Shown one piece after another: positions 13,384-25,610 of a DNA stretch of 64,000 nt. The notes beneath the pieces were generated by a model that was not told the origin of the DNA, made no database searches, and worked only from the letters and a program-made list of their open reading frames with translations. This DNA is from Cardiocondyla obscurior (Eukaryota; Arthropoda; Insecta; Hymenoptera; Formicidae), in contig NC_091869.1 in NCBI RefSeq assembly GCF_019399895.1, forward strand, positions 6,634,001-6,698,000, read 5' to 3'. The stretch's first letter is position 1. Every line of letters begins with the position of its first letter. Both the position numbers and the translations under genes were made by a program.

Positions 13384-14383
13384 CATAATTTTTACATATA
13401 TAACATTTTATTTGCAAATTTAAATTACTTTGAGTATATTTTTTGTTATAATTCGATAGAACGAGTTAGAAATTAATATATAATTATGTAAATACATAAA
13501 TTTTAGAAAGGTTTAACCTATCTTGAGATAGTGTCTTAATTTCCATTTCTGTATATTAACCCAATGCTAATTACTACGATGATCTCAACGTTATACGATA
13601 CTGCAGCCTCCTACACTGACCTCATATTATTGGCAATTTACGTAATTATACTAATGTTTCTTTTCACTAAGAAATCAGAGCCGTATAATGTACTAAGTAA
13701 AACGATAAACTTATTTTGGTTATATTTGTGATTCAAGCATAACTTTATGAGATATTGTAATATTATTAAATTATGATTTTTATTAAAAACTTAATGAAAA
13801 TATGCTGTTCATATAGATTTTAATATAGTACGGTTACACATTATATTTATCTTGCATCAAGTTTTAATAAATTTATAATAAAGATTAAATCTACATGTCA
13901 TTTGTCAGGTAATCTTTTATCAATACTTACATATGTATATGTAATCAATAATATATTGTAGCTATTTTAACCGCATTATTTTAACCAGAAGATAAGACAT
14001 CGTCTCTTACAAAGTCATTATATGCTCTTTCCTGATGATAATATAAGCACAAGGTATCTTGACCAGACGTGCAAATATTTGTAACTGCTCAAATTTTTCC
14101 GTTTGCTTAATGTGTGGAAAGATATCTAGAGGAACGGTGAATAATACGCATTTCTATTTAATAAGGGAGAGATCTAGTCGTTTCGGTTTTTTTCTACGTT
14201 ACTAATTTGTTTTTTTCGCTTGGTTTATTGCGTTACGCGAGAATAAATATTAGCTTCATATTTGCTGTTCTGTTATTTTAATTTTTTTTTTAAATTTTGT
14301 AATATTTATTTTTAATTTTTAATTTTTTTTACATATAATATTATTTTCCTGAAAACACATTATAATAAAAGCGTGCGACTCAC
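13384..14383. other. AT-rich spacer between CHMP6 and the duplicated block
   Basis: No protein-like ORF. A minus-strand AATAAA (TTTATT at 14225-14230) could be a poly-A signal for the putative minus-strand transcript starting in the 14.4-15.3 kb block. Confidence 0.4.
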
Positions 14384-14427
14384 CGGTTGATGTGCAGCAG
14401 CGGAGTTGACGATACTGCAACGATGAT
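14384..14427 (-). other. Candidate 44-nt internal exon, minus strand
   Basis: Flanked by an acceptor-like ttgtttgttacag and a donor ACCG|gtgagtc on the minus strand. It lies just downstream of two duplicated exon-like copies (14599 and 15100) whose donors would join it in one shared phase. No protein family recognised; it may be non-coding. Confidence 0.35.
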
Positions 14428-14589
14428 CTGTAACAAACAAATAAACAGATTAATGTAGAGACTGAAAATAATTTTCACCGTTAAAGAAAAAATTGTGATG
14501 CATCTCTAATTAGTTCAGCAATTAAAAAATAAAAAATTAAGATCTCGGTTATTGAAATGGTAAAAGAATTAGCTTTGTGGAAAGAAAGT

Positions 14590-14935
14590 GATTCTTACCC
14601 AAAGGTTGCTCCGCCGGAGCAGGATGCCTTTCCGAGGCCTCCTCCTCCTCTCAGTTGGGACGTGTCGAGTCCTCCTTCCGCGCACAAGACACTCGCGAAA
14701 ACCGCGACCGTGAATTTAGAATCGCGAGAATTACTACTTATTTAACACTGTATATCGCGCGATGCTATTACGGAACTCCCGTTTGAAAATAAAATCGTAT
14801 TATAAAATCACTCGCCCGAATACCATGCGACACTACCGTAAAAACGACCGACGAACCGCCTGCGGTTCGTTTAAACAGTAATATCGGCGGACGGCACTTT
14901 GAATTCTCCTTGGAACTTTTATCTGCAACAAAGAA
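14590..14935 (-). repeat. Tandem duplicate unit A1 with exon-like end
   Basis: Diverged copy of 15093-15345. On the minus strand the shared part contains a GAGAGGAGGAGGAGG purine block and ends in a donor at 14599 (TTTGG|gtaag). One minus frame reads LRGGGGLGKASCSGGATFG up to the donor. No ATG opens that frame within the unit, so it could be an internal coding exon, a non-coding first exon or a relic. Confidence 0.55.
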
Positions 14936-15092
14936 ATAAAAATTTTCATTATAGAGATGTTAAAAATAATTATCATTGTTTAAAAAAAATGTATACGCGT
15001 CTTTAAATTAATTTATTAATTAAGTGCTCAAAAAACTTTTTTTTTGTTGTCTGAACGGCGAATCTATTAATTTTGTATAGACAAAAAAATGA

Positions 15093-15345
15093 TTCTCACC
15101 TTCCGAGTTGCTCCGCAATGCCCGATGCCCTTCCTGAGCCTCCTCCTCCTCTCAGATCGTCTGGTATGGTCCGGGATCCTCCTTCGATGCGCGAGATATT
15201 CGCGAAAAACGCGGAAAATGAATTAAAATCGCGCGACACTACTTTACGGCACTCCCGAAATAAATCCGACGAACCGAACCGACCGACGAACCGGTTCGTA
15301 TATTAATTATCGGCGACAACGGCACTTGAGTTTCTTTTCAGGGTC
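15093..15345 (-). repeat. Tandem duplicate unit A2 with exon-like end
   Basis: Second copy, about 501 bp from the first. Shared strings include CCTCCTCCTCCTCTCAG, GACCGACGAACCG and matching segments around TTACGG(A/C)ACTCCCG. The minus-strand donor is at 15100 (GGAAG|gtgag), and the same frame reads LRGGGGSGRASGIAEQLG. Divergence is substantial but the donor position and phase are kept. Confidence 0.55.
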
Positions 15346-15510
15346 GGTATTCATTTAAAACGGAAAACGAATTAATTTAATTTATATTCCTCGGTCGAGT
15401 CCACCCACCGCGACGAGATCGTACCCACGAGTGTACTTTACGAGTACAGAATGTCGGTCGTGGAACTTAAGTTCACGTTAGCTAATCTTTTACGAGCAGC
15501 GAATAAAGTT

Positions 15511-15642
15511 GAACTTTTCACAAAGTGTCCCCGGATGCCAAGCACTCCTTGGAGAAGTCAACCAGTGCCTGGATATATCGTACGTCGAATGTGCGTAACA
15601 CTTCCTGTGCACGTGGCGTGCCTCCCGCGTAGGTGCTGCGTG
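15511..15642. repeat. Tandem duplicate unit B1
   Basis: Diverged copy of 16069-16202. Both contain GTAACACTTCC, GTGCACGTGGCGTG and GCGTAGGTGCTGCGTG in the same order. ORFs here are shadows of CpG-rich DNA. Confidence 0.7.
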
Positions 15643-16674
15643 CTCCGTCGTTGTCGAGGGAGAGAATGGGAGAGCGATGGCGCGGCTTGCGCTCGGTATC
15701 TTTTACAAGCAGAGAATGAAGTAGTTTTTCGGCGGTAACTGACCCTGCTAACTACGCACTCGACCGACTCGAGCAGCTTATCGCTCTTCAAGGTGAATGC
15801 CCGGTGATCATGTGATCAACTCGCGACTCATGTACTGCGCCACGTGCCACGTACGCTGGTCCTCTACCGTCTCCTTCCCGCTACGCGGGGTTCACGCACA
15901 AAAGGATCTTCCGCACACGGCCGGCAGAAACACTCTTAATAGTAAAGCGATCGACTTGCTCTCGGCGCCCGGTCGAAAAGGACCTAATCACTTGTTCGCA
16001 GGTCACGGCAATCGCTCCAAAAAATATAATACTCGCGTAAACGGGAATGAAATATACTTTTGAGGAATGTGTACTTTTAACAAGGTGTCTCCGTATGCCG
16101 AGCACTCGTTAAGGAAGTTAATCCGTGCCCGAATATATTGTACGTCGGAGGTACGTAACACTTCCGGTGCACGTGGCGTGTCTCCTGCGTAGGTGCTGCG
16201 TGTAAGAGTGAGTGAGAGCGGCTGCGCAGTTCGGCGCTCGCTTTCCTCACCTTAGCCTCCCCCCTTTCACCCCACTTGCCTCACCTTCCTACGTAGCTCG
16301 TACGCAGCCACATGTTCCGGGCGAGCAGCGTACTCTGTGACCTTTCTAACTTCGTTCGCTTTGCACCGACAATGCGTCGTACAAACGATGTTACATTAAA
16401 TATTATATTCGGTACTACGCGCGGTATAGTCGATTAAGTCTCATGTTAACCGAGTTTCGTCTGAACGATATTCAACGGTAGTCACGCTTGCATCGTGCGA
16501 GCATTTTCGGCCGGCAGAAACGTTGTTAATAACAGAGGACGGATACAGTAGTTTCACGAGTGGTTTCTGTGTACAAAGAATTGGACAGAGGAGGTGATTA
16601 ATGCCGGGTTACGTTTCCGTACATCAAATAGTCGTATCACTTTCGGTCCGAATAAAAAGATTCTCGAGCACGTG
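15610..16674. promoter_or_regulatory. Cluster of four CACGTG E-boxes
   Basis: Perfect CACGTG palindromes at 15610-15615, 15841-15846, 16170-16175 and 16669-16674. Two lie at equivalent positions in duplicate units B1 and B2. CACGTG is the class of site bound by bHLH factors (Myc/Max, USF, Clock/Cycle, TFEB type); which one, if any, acts here is unknown. Confidence 0.4.
16069..16202. repeat. Tandem duplicate unit B2
   Basis: Second copy of unit B, about 560 bp from the first. A further shared 14-mer, CGGCCGGCAGAAAC, occurs at 15918-15931 and 16508-16521, so the duplicated segment may have spanned roughly 0.55-0.6 kb. Confidence 0.7.
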
Positions 16675-16799
16675 CCTCGTGTTCGGTCGCCAGCAAAGGA
16701 TGATAGTGGGAGAATGCAGCTAGCGCCTGGCAGGCATTTAAAGCACCATGTGAGGTATGTACACGCATCTACAGTCCGTTATTGAAATTATTAAGTATT

Positions 16800-19700
16800 A
16801 TGTCTAATAGGTAAGAGCTTGATGCCCCGTTGAACACACTGTGGTTTTACGTTTGATTAAATAAATTCACTTTTAATATTTATATTACCTAATAATTATA
16901 TTAATATGTATTTCCTAACCTATGAATTGCCTAACTAATTTCTATAAATTTTTATATTCGTCAAGTAATAATAAATATATATTGTGATGGTTAATCTAAA
17001 GATTTATTCAGTTTAATATATTCATACGCTTATCTATTACCTTTGAATAAATATCTTGATAACTTTATTTATAACTACTTCATAAGAATATTTTACAGTT
17101 TTATATCTATAATTGTTAAGAATAACGTTAAACGTATAGTTTGCAATGTAAATATTTAGGTACCGATTATTCTAATTTTATTTCTTTTTATGTATACGCG
17201 TTGTTATTAATATCATGTAATTATATGCACACAGTTATGTGAGAAACATCGATATTGCGCGTTTGTAGCCAGCAGCATTATTAAAATGCGCTTAATATCC
17301 TTTTGAGACGTGAAGACATTATTAAAATAAAACACATCCTTCGTGTGTATTCCATACTAATTACCATTCATTTCAGAATGTTTATTCTTAGAGAAACGAG
17401 ACGCATTCTAATTTTTTTTACAAATGCCGTGGCGCCTACTTGATATCCGAAAGCAAACGTCTGTCGTTAGCGTCAAATAGTGTATAATGGGTCACGCGTT
17501 TAATCGTTTAGAGAAAAAAAAAAAAAAAAAAAAAAAAAATTTGCCCGACGTAATATAATAACGCTCGATATGATTTGCAATATACATATCTGTATACGTT
17601 AGAGATTATTCACGGAGGTATGCGATGGTTAAACTTGAATGTTGAAAGCGATCAGAAAATACGGAAACCTGAGTATTTAAATGATGTCTACGGAAGAACG
17701 GTTCCGCATTTAAAACCGGATAACCTTGGCGATGAATGAGAACGAGACGGGAGAAAGGACACGTAGAGCACGATGGTCATATGCACAAGCTGTTTGGCCA
17801 ACGGTGTTCTTTTTTTTTTGTTTTTTTTTTACGCTTGCTATTACTTTACGATCGGTCACACATTAATCGATATGAATATAATGTTCGATAAATGCTTGAA
17901 ATGCAATTTATTATTAATCAGAACACGTAATTTTTTTTTTTTTTTTTTTTTTAATTAAATGTAGTTTCATTAAAGCTGTTTCAAACCCTTCGCATTTATT
18001 TCGCAAATAACCTAATTTCTTTGAATGTGTTTTGAAAATCTGCAAATATTTTAGAATAAATTTTTAGCAATGAGAATTAATTTGTGTAGATTATGAAACG
18101 AGAGAAGTACTGATAAGAGATCTCAAGTGCTTCTTGACTGAAAACACTTCGCTCCGTAATTTTTTTTTATCATTTGTTATTTAACAACGTGCCAGACAGC
18201 TAATATACATATAAATACAATTCGTAGTTAAATATCAAAACCTTATGATGTTTTTTAATCGTTACATGTTAATCGGGCCGTAATTTCCAAAAGCTGATAT
18301 TATTTCCCGAAGATGTTCTATCTCCTTTCTCTTTTTTCTCTTTGAAACCACTTCGGATAAATACTTAAGATAATCACTAGTATCAATAGCTGTTTTATAC
18401 TGTTCAAAAACAGATTATAATATCAAGTATTTATTAACTGAAGTATTTTGTAATTTTTATCATTAAGATATCACTGAAATAATTTCGAACTTTTCAGAAA
18501 TGAATCTTTTCTCTACGCACTATTAAACTACTTGTTGCCACTGCACTCTTAAAAATCAATAACAAAATTAATAAAATTAATCTGTTTATAGTTTTTTCTT
18601 TTTCTTTTCTGAATCGTCGACTCTTTTTGAATTCGAAAGTATTACGCTGACCTACAAATGAAGGAAAAAGAAAAAAAAAAGATCCTCTTGAAATAAAATT
18701 AATTTAATGATCCGATTTCACGATCGCGGACAAAATATGATACGTGCGTTATCTCTTATCTAGATGTTGAATGGAATTAACCCCTTAGGCAAAAGTATAG
18801 ATTGTTCCATGAACCTCGTACCTATTATTCTCATTTTATTTTCACGGGCGATAAAGGCGTCGGATAAGAAGTGCGGGATATCTAAAATCAGGCACCATAT
18901 TCACAAATAGATTAGAGTTAGTTTTGCCGGATACCTGTTGCAAAATTCAATTACTCTCGCGTGTATTTTCGCCATTTACAACAATATTGATGAATGAAAC
19001 GTTTTCCATTGATTGTCGAAACGCCGGTCTTACATTTACGTACCGTCCTATCGCTGAATCAACTTGTTAGAACTACCACACAGGAATTGGTTAACAAGAT
19101 ACAAAGATAGCGTCAGATAAGGAAATATTACAAGATATGTAAACAGATTTGCTGCGAGCAGGTTTTGGCATAGATGCAACAATCGTGCAGTTTAGTTTTG
19201 AATAAGATGTTCTTGATTGCAATACGCGATCGAAGCAACTAGTCAGAGATATTGCCAGCGCTCATTATCGAATTGCCGCCGCTAATTTTCCACTACGCTG
19301 CACGTCGCCGTTGAATAGATCGTATCCAACATTCTGTAAAGCCCCTCGGGCGGGTTTTTTCCACGAACCGGGCGCAAATCAAATAATAAGCCAGAATCAC
19401 GTTTTCCATTCTTAGTAAGCGCACAGTGATTTGTTTCAATGAAATGCGAATAAGGATAAATCGTATCGATTGCATAATTCACGGTTGACTTCTGCAGACG
19501 ACACTGAAATTTGTCTTTTTTTAGAAAAATCGCACAATCTATTATATTTTGTATCTATAATGAAAATTTACTAAAAAAAAAGAGGGATGTTTTTTTTTCT
19601 TTTTTTTTTTTTTTAAATTAAACACTACTTTTTAAATTTATTACTTACTTTACTTTTACTTCTGCTATAGTTATTGTTATCAAATTAGATTAAGTCTTTT

Positions 19701-19880
19701 TTTCTGTATAATTATTTAAAAAAAAACGTGATTTTATACTGAAGTACTTGAAGAAAAAGTTTGAAATATGAGGAATGCGACAAGTTTGAGAAATATTGCT
19801 TGAGAATATGCTTGACAATGATAAACCCACGTCTGACTCGAGCAGTAACTGGCAGCGTGGGTTAGATAGACCTATGAGAA
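16800..19880. other. AT-rich intergenic sequence
   Basis: No supported gene. Contains a 26-nt poly-A run (17514-17539) and a 22-nt poly-T run (17931-17952), plus several shorter tracts. No target-site duplication or internal transposon ORF was found next to them. Confidence 0.45.
17514..17539. repeat. Poly-A tract (26 nt)
   Basis: Uninterrupted A run; possibly a retroposon tail, but the sequence before it is not recognisable. Confidence 0.8.
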
Positions 19881-19902
19881 CAGCTGCCGCGTGAGCCGCG
19901 TC

Positions 19903-20119
19903 AGTCTGCGTTGAGTCTTCGACGTGGGAGTTGCGCTCTCTTGGTGTATCGTCAGGTCAGCCGTTTAGGGCCTCGTATCACAAAAGAGCAGCGAGAACCA
20001 GCCAACAAAATATCGGGGACTCAATGTGTCGAGATTAGTGCGTACAGAAAGTTTCTTTTTTTTTTTTTTTAATTTTCCCACATCGAACAACGTAACATAA
20101 ATCACGGAATCTAGTTCAG
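19903..20119 (+). promoter_or_regulatory. Candidate start region and non-coding first exon of the PY-motif gene
   Basis: An arthropod-type initiator TCAGTC at 19901-19906 sits in a locally GC-rich stretch. Downstream at 20119 is a strong donor, GTTCAG|gtaagacag. Spliced to the acceptor at 25360 it would place the ATG at 25362 with a G at -3. No cDNA is available, so the link is inference. An ATG near 20024 would open only a short uORF. Confidence 0.3.
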
Positions 20120-23100
20120 GTAAGACAGTTTCTTTTTTTTTTTTCTTTTTCATCCGCGAGTTATTTCTGAATTTTTTTTTTTAATTAATTAAATTAAATT
20201 AATATCTTATGTGCCTTTACTTCATTAGCTTTAGATGTAGCTCCGTATAAAATTGACATTAATATTGTTAAAACAAATTGCAATAATAGGATCTTTATTT
20301 AAGAAAACAAAAGTGAAGTCACTTTTAACTATTTTTGATTTATCGATATTGTTTTTTCGACCCGTTTTTTTCTCACTTGCAAGGAGTTCTTTAATTTATT
20401 AATTTAGTAATCACAAGGATAGGTGTTTGCTAATGTATGTACATCTGGTTGTTCTCCATTCGTTGTGAAACATCGTTAGGTATATATTGTTATGACACGG
20501 CCGCATAACAGATGTGCCTTAAAATTAAAAAGACGGATTCACGGAGAACGTGTTTGTCATCTCCTTATCGCGTTCTTTATTCTCCGCATATGCAACAGTT
20601 TGAATTGTGAACGCATATATCATTTCAGGTATACATACGAGAAATATCTGCGTATATCAGGTGGAAAAGTTAAACATTGCATTAACACGGCATTATTAAC
20701 GTGTCGTGATACGCAGATATTTAAATACGCGCAAACATTTCTTTTTTTTTCTTTTTTTTGTACGCGCGTATTATCTGCTCGTCACCGTAATAATTTTATT
20801 TATGTAAAATAAACGCGATTCTACGGGGATTTTTATTAATTATAATCTCAACCGATAAAACTTTATACGAGGTTTCAAAATATAGCAGAGTAGACTTCCA
20901 ATTTTTTAAACAATTATGTACAAGTATATAAATATTTTTTTTATGTTCTGTATGCACTTTTATCTTTTCTTGTGACTCAGTAAGCAATCGTTTCTGAAAG
21001 GCATGAATAATTTTACAAGAGTGCAACTGAAACGATTCGCTGTTATGACACAAATGTTTGTGTTGAGTCTATGAAGGCGCGATAATGCGCGCTATATCAG
21101 TGACGCAGTATATTATGAATGTATTATTGCATCTCTTCTTCGTCGAATTTCTGCAGCCGCGATCAGCTTTCGTCCGCTATTAAACACGTAGGAGTGTGAT
21201 AAAAACTCCTTACTACGTGACAACATAAGCGTCATCGGAGAATATTTATTTCGTGACGTTTAGAAAATAAACACGAATTAAAATTTTACAAAAGCCACGC
21301 AATTACAGATTTTGCAATACTTAATTGTCCAAACTGCCTGTTAAAAAAATATAAAAAAAACCCCATAAATGAAAACAAAACTGGCTGGTGCTCGCTACCG
21401 AAGTTTGCGTTCAAGCAATATCTCTCATAAAAATAACAAGCGCGGATCTTCGTACGTGCCAAACGGGTGGGAAATGGGAACGTGGAAAGCTCGCAGAAAA
21501 AACAGGCCGGATCGGCCCTCTTGTGAGTTACGTTACGCGAATGCAGGCGCGAGATGTAACGGTAAATAAAGTCATTTTCGCCGATATTTTTCACCGACAA
21601 CCGACAACTCGGAGCGACAATCGTGAGCGTAAAGTCAACCCGTTTATTTATCCACTGCTACTGTATGCGAGGTGCGAAACCGGGTTAAGGTCAAGTCATG
21701 TAAGCAACGGAGTAACCATGTAACTATCGCACGTCGGGCCGCCGTGCATGTCGTCGACGTAAAAGTCGCGAGCCGTTTTCTGACCGTTTTACGGGGAACC
21801 CGGCGCGAACGGGAGATCTCGCACGCACATGCAAATGTTAAAAGATCCGTCACGCACGCGTGCGGGAGCCGTTCGATGAAATGCAAAATGCACGAAAGTA
21901 CAGACGGATCGATTCGCCAACCGCTGGGAAATACATTTACGTAGGTACTGTACAGTTCAGCTGACTTCTTGTCCGCGGTAAGAAAAAAAAAAAAAAAACG
22001 AGTGCACGATCGTTTGTTTTAGATGGTCAGTGAATGATATACGCGTCAAACAAATGAGCTCGAACGAAGGGCCGCGGAAATTGTTTGAGTTTCAGCATTA
22101 ACGACACTATTGATACTTATCATTTTAATACTTGAATCTAATCTTCGAGACGCGTTGTTCTCTGTTTCTTGTATGTATATATTTTTTTTTTTTTCTTTCA
22201 CGGTTTTTTTCTCATCGTTTTACATTTGCATCTTCGTATGTAGGATGGGAATATTTGCGAAACAATACGAAGGCTTCTATGTTAATTTCCTTGTTTCTTA
22301 AATGCAGTTCGTTTTGCTGGCGTGTTAATGATTTTACGCGACATGTGACTGCGTGCTATAAATAATTAGATATGCACGCGCTATCACTGATTTATCACGC
22401 TTTTATTTGAGTTGCTTTAAATGTACGCAATTTGCTGATGCAAATAGACATACGAGATATCGCTTCAGGAATAAATTAGTATTTCCCTTCCTTTTTCTCA
22501 GCAAATTAAAAACATAGAAATGTTTCTAAAATTATAGATTATACAGGCGGCGGAGAAAGGGCAAACTAATTTTACCTAATCAGTCGAACAATAACACTAT
22601 CAGTGCTTTGACATGCGAGATTATTTATCAGGCAGATACGACAGATAATTGTACATATGCTGGCAGATAAAAGAAAATTATGGTTGGAAAACGGTCAATT
22701 TTACGTACCGCGTGTCGAGAAAGGAACTTTTAAAGAATGTAGGGGAATAAAATATTAATCACACTGTCAGCGAACTTTCGTCGCGCGCGTCAGCTTTTAA
22801 ATCTGAGATTGAATAAGTGATACTTTATAAAACCGAGAATGATAAAATCTATCTTGATTTATATCAATGCACTTGATCAGTCTTTGTAATTGGATTTATT
22901 TGTTACGTCAATACATTTAGATTCTTGCATAATTTCTGTGAAATATTAACTACCAAAAAAAAACTATTAGAGCTTTTTATATTAAATTTTACCGTTAAGT
23001 GAAATTTACTCTTGCGCGTTATATAAAATATAACGTTTATTTATACAAATATCACGTATTAATTATCTATGAATTATTCCTATTGTTTTGAAAAGAAAAG

Positions 23101-23967
23101 TCTCATCAAACGATTTGAGATAAAAACAACACAGAATATGACTATAAAATGACACGCGATTTATTTGTCAATTGCGTGTAGATTTTTTTTTTCTTTTTTC
23201 TTTTCTTTTTTTTAACGAATGTATCTCCTTACGTCGGTGGATAAACAAAATAATTATATAAATTGTAATCACATATTAAATGTGTATACAAATAAATCCA
23301 ATGAACGGTGACGCTCGCTGAGTCGTGAACTGCGATCCTCCGGTGCGTGATCTCAGTTCATGGTGATTTGGTGGTTTGAACAAAATGTGGCGCGTCCGCG
23401 TCGGAACAGCTTGTGTTTAACCAATATCCTACACTTCATTGAACACGGTCTAACCTCTTGAAGAGGTCCGTAGTATAAGTTACGTCCTTGGCTGTCGTTT
23501 CTCGAGTATGTATGTAAATTGGAATTAATTTCGCGGCCGCGTCATTGCGTTGATTTGTGCACGCACACGGAGTCTGTCCGACGCGTGTGTATCTGCGTTG
23601 ATACACATGGAAATGCGTGCGGGGGGAAGGGGAGGGTGGGGAAAAGGAGAAAAATAAAGAAGAAGAGGCCCGCGTATCGTCGCGAGCGAGACGATTTTAT
23701 GGCGTTCTCTCACGTGCCAGGTGAGCCTGGATGCTGATCGCGCGGGCGATAACGTTTCAAAAATAAAACTTTATCTTTACGATTTCGGTGACGCGCTCGG
23801 AAACGGATCGTATAATCGACGCTCGGAATTGAACGATCTCTCTCTATTATATTCGTGTCGCCTTATATACTGCAGTCCGCGACGCGATATGTTAGTCGCC
23901 AGGAAAATTTGCTGGTCGAGAGGCAACGTTCACATTATTGGCCCGTACCCCGGACACCTCGAACACC
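20120..23967. other. Sequence without a supported gene (possible first intron)
   Basis: Mixed AT-rich and CpG-rich patches (21.4-22.1 kb, 23.3-24.0 kb). Short ORFs on both strands lack family features. A donor-like CCAG|gtgagc at about 23721 could end another alternative first exon. Confidence 0.4.
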
Positions 23968-23983
23968 ATGGACGAGTCGAGCG
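23968..23983 (+). CDS. Candidate alternative start exon of the PY-motif gene
   Basis: ATGGACGAGTCGAGCG|gtaaaa in an optimal start context (CACCATGG), with an in-frame stop 75 nt upstream and no earlier ATG. It ends in phase 1. Joined to the acceptor at 25360 the split codon becomes GCT and the frame runs directly into the main ORF as MDESSAMSLEES. The donor is moderate. Confidence 0.35.
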
Positions 23984-25361
23984 GTAAAATAATTACAGTA
24001 TGTTACGTCAATTAAACTTGCGTAGAGTTTTTAAGGCCGAAGTGTTTGTGCAATCAAGGCGTGGTTGCAGGAAATAATATCGAAACACCTTCTTTTTTTT
24101 TTTTCTCCCACCTTGAGAAGCTATGTCGAATCACGGATTATTTATTAAATAATCTACGAGATGGATAAAGCACGTCGCATTGATTTGCATACGTTTAAAC
24201 TTGAAAATCGCATTATCGTGGATACTGTAGATTGCAATATTTCGATTATTAATATTAATGTTACCGATGTTAATGAAGACCAAGGTGTATCAAAGTGGAA
24301 TTAATTTCGCGGTATTACGGCGGTAATTATATACGCAATATATCGCGACGCGCGAAGTGATTACATCGTTTTTTAGAGCGCGTCGCTTCCGAAAAGGGGC
24401 TTTCGCGTTACACTTTCGCGACCCGGAGTGCAACGTAAACGTTTTTTTTTAAACAGCGTCAATGGCAGCGTTATTGGATTTTTGAATGTAGCGATATAAC
24501 GATTTAATACTAAAGTACGGACGTGACGACTATCGATCGGTTCTCGTAATGTCGACATGGCTTATCTACGCGTTATAATCGTTTGCATGTAGCCTACTTT
24601 GTAGATAATCGAAGAATATTTATAGCCGCTGAACCAATCAATTATGTAGAACGATAAGTTCAATAGATGAATTACGTTTTTAAATAATTTATTAATTCGG
24701 CAATGGGTACGAATATAATTACATATTATTACCAATTGCCATTTGTGCGAATTCGTTCACAAGCCCGACTCGCGTTATATCGCGCTGTGACGTAAGAATG
24801 AGAATTAATATAGGCGGGCGGAATCTTTTAACAGCGAAACAACCGGAACTGTTGCAGCTCTAAGATTATCAAAAATTATTACGATGTCCATTCACGTATA
24901 AAATCACGCGAAACATTTTGTTCCGTTAAATATTTCCCTGGGGCTATTGAATTTTAATAAAACCAGAATAACGTTGTCATGTTTGTAACGGCTGTAATGC
25001 TAACATCATTCATATTAAGTGAAATGATCTCCGACTTCATATTCACGAATGTCATTCCCTACAAATCAAGTGATTGGTAGTGACGTACGTTTGTCTCGCG
25101 ATCTATTTTTAGCATCACTAAATTAAACAGGGTATTGTGTCTCAGGGATTTTTTTTATTTCCTTATTCGCGTTGCTACTTAATTATACACATACGCGCGC
25201 GTATTATTCTCTTAAAAATATCCTCTTTCGCGAGAAAAATTCTCTCTACGTTTAATTCGTCACATGTGCGTTTCACGTTTCGTACTTACAATAATTAAAG
25301 TTCAAAAAAAGAAAAAAAAAATATCAAAAAAAACAAAAAACCCACGTTTCATGTTTCAGCT

Positions 25362-25610
25362 ATGTCTCTGGAGGAATCGCGGAGATCGCAACGTCCGTAC
25401 CGGTACGGAATGGTCTTGCTATGTGTCGGGGCTCTCATCAACTGGTTGGGCTTAGCGGAGAACTATGTCGAGCCGGTGCGTTACGTCGGTGTCGCCTGCA
25501 TTGTCGCCGGAGCCCTTCTCATCTGCGCTGCGATGTGCTGCTGGCTGCACGCACCGCCAACTCGAACGAGCACGCACATGCAGCACACAAGTCATCCGAT
25601 CACGGCTCAG
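25362..25610 (+). CDS. PY-motif protein exon with both membrane segments
   Basis: Acceptor atgtttcag|CT just before the ATG; donor ACGGCTCAG|gtaata, phase 0. Encodes residues 1-83 with the two hydrophobic helices and Cys-rich ends. Confidence 0.8.

Noticed and set aside
14557..15306. Plus-strand proline-rich ORFs in the two duplicated units
   Set aside because: They look similar because the DNA is duplicated; the splice signals are on the minus strand and neither ORF has a domain.
14590..15345. ATPase inhibitor IF1 for the Gly-rich minus-strand peptide
   Set aside because: A GGGG run and a GGATFG end recall IF1, but the diagnostic following helix is absent from the next exon.
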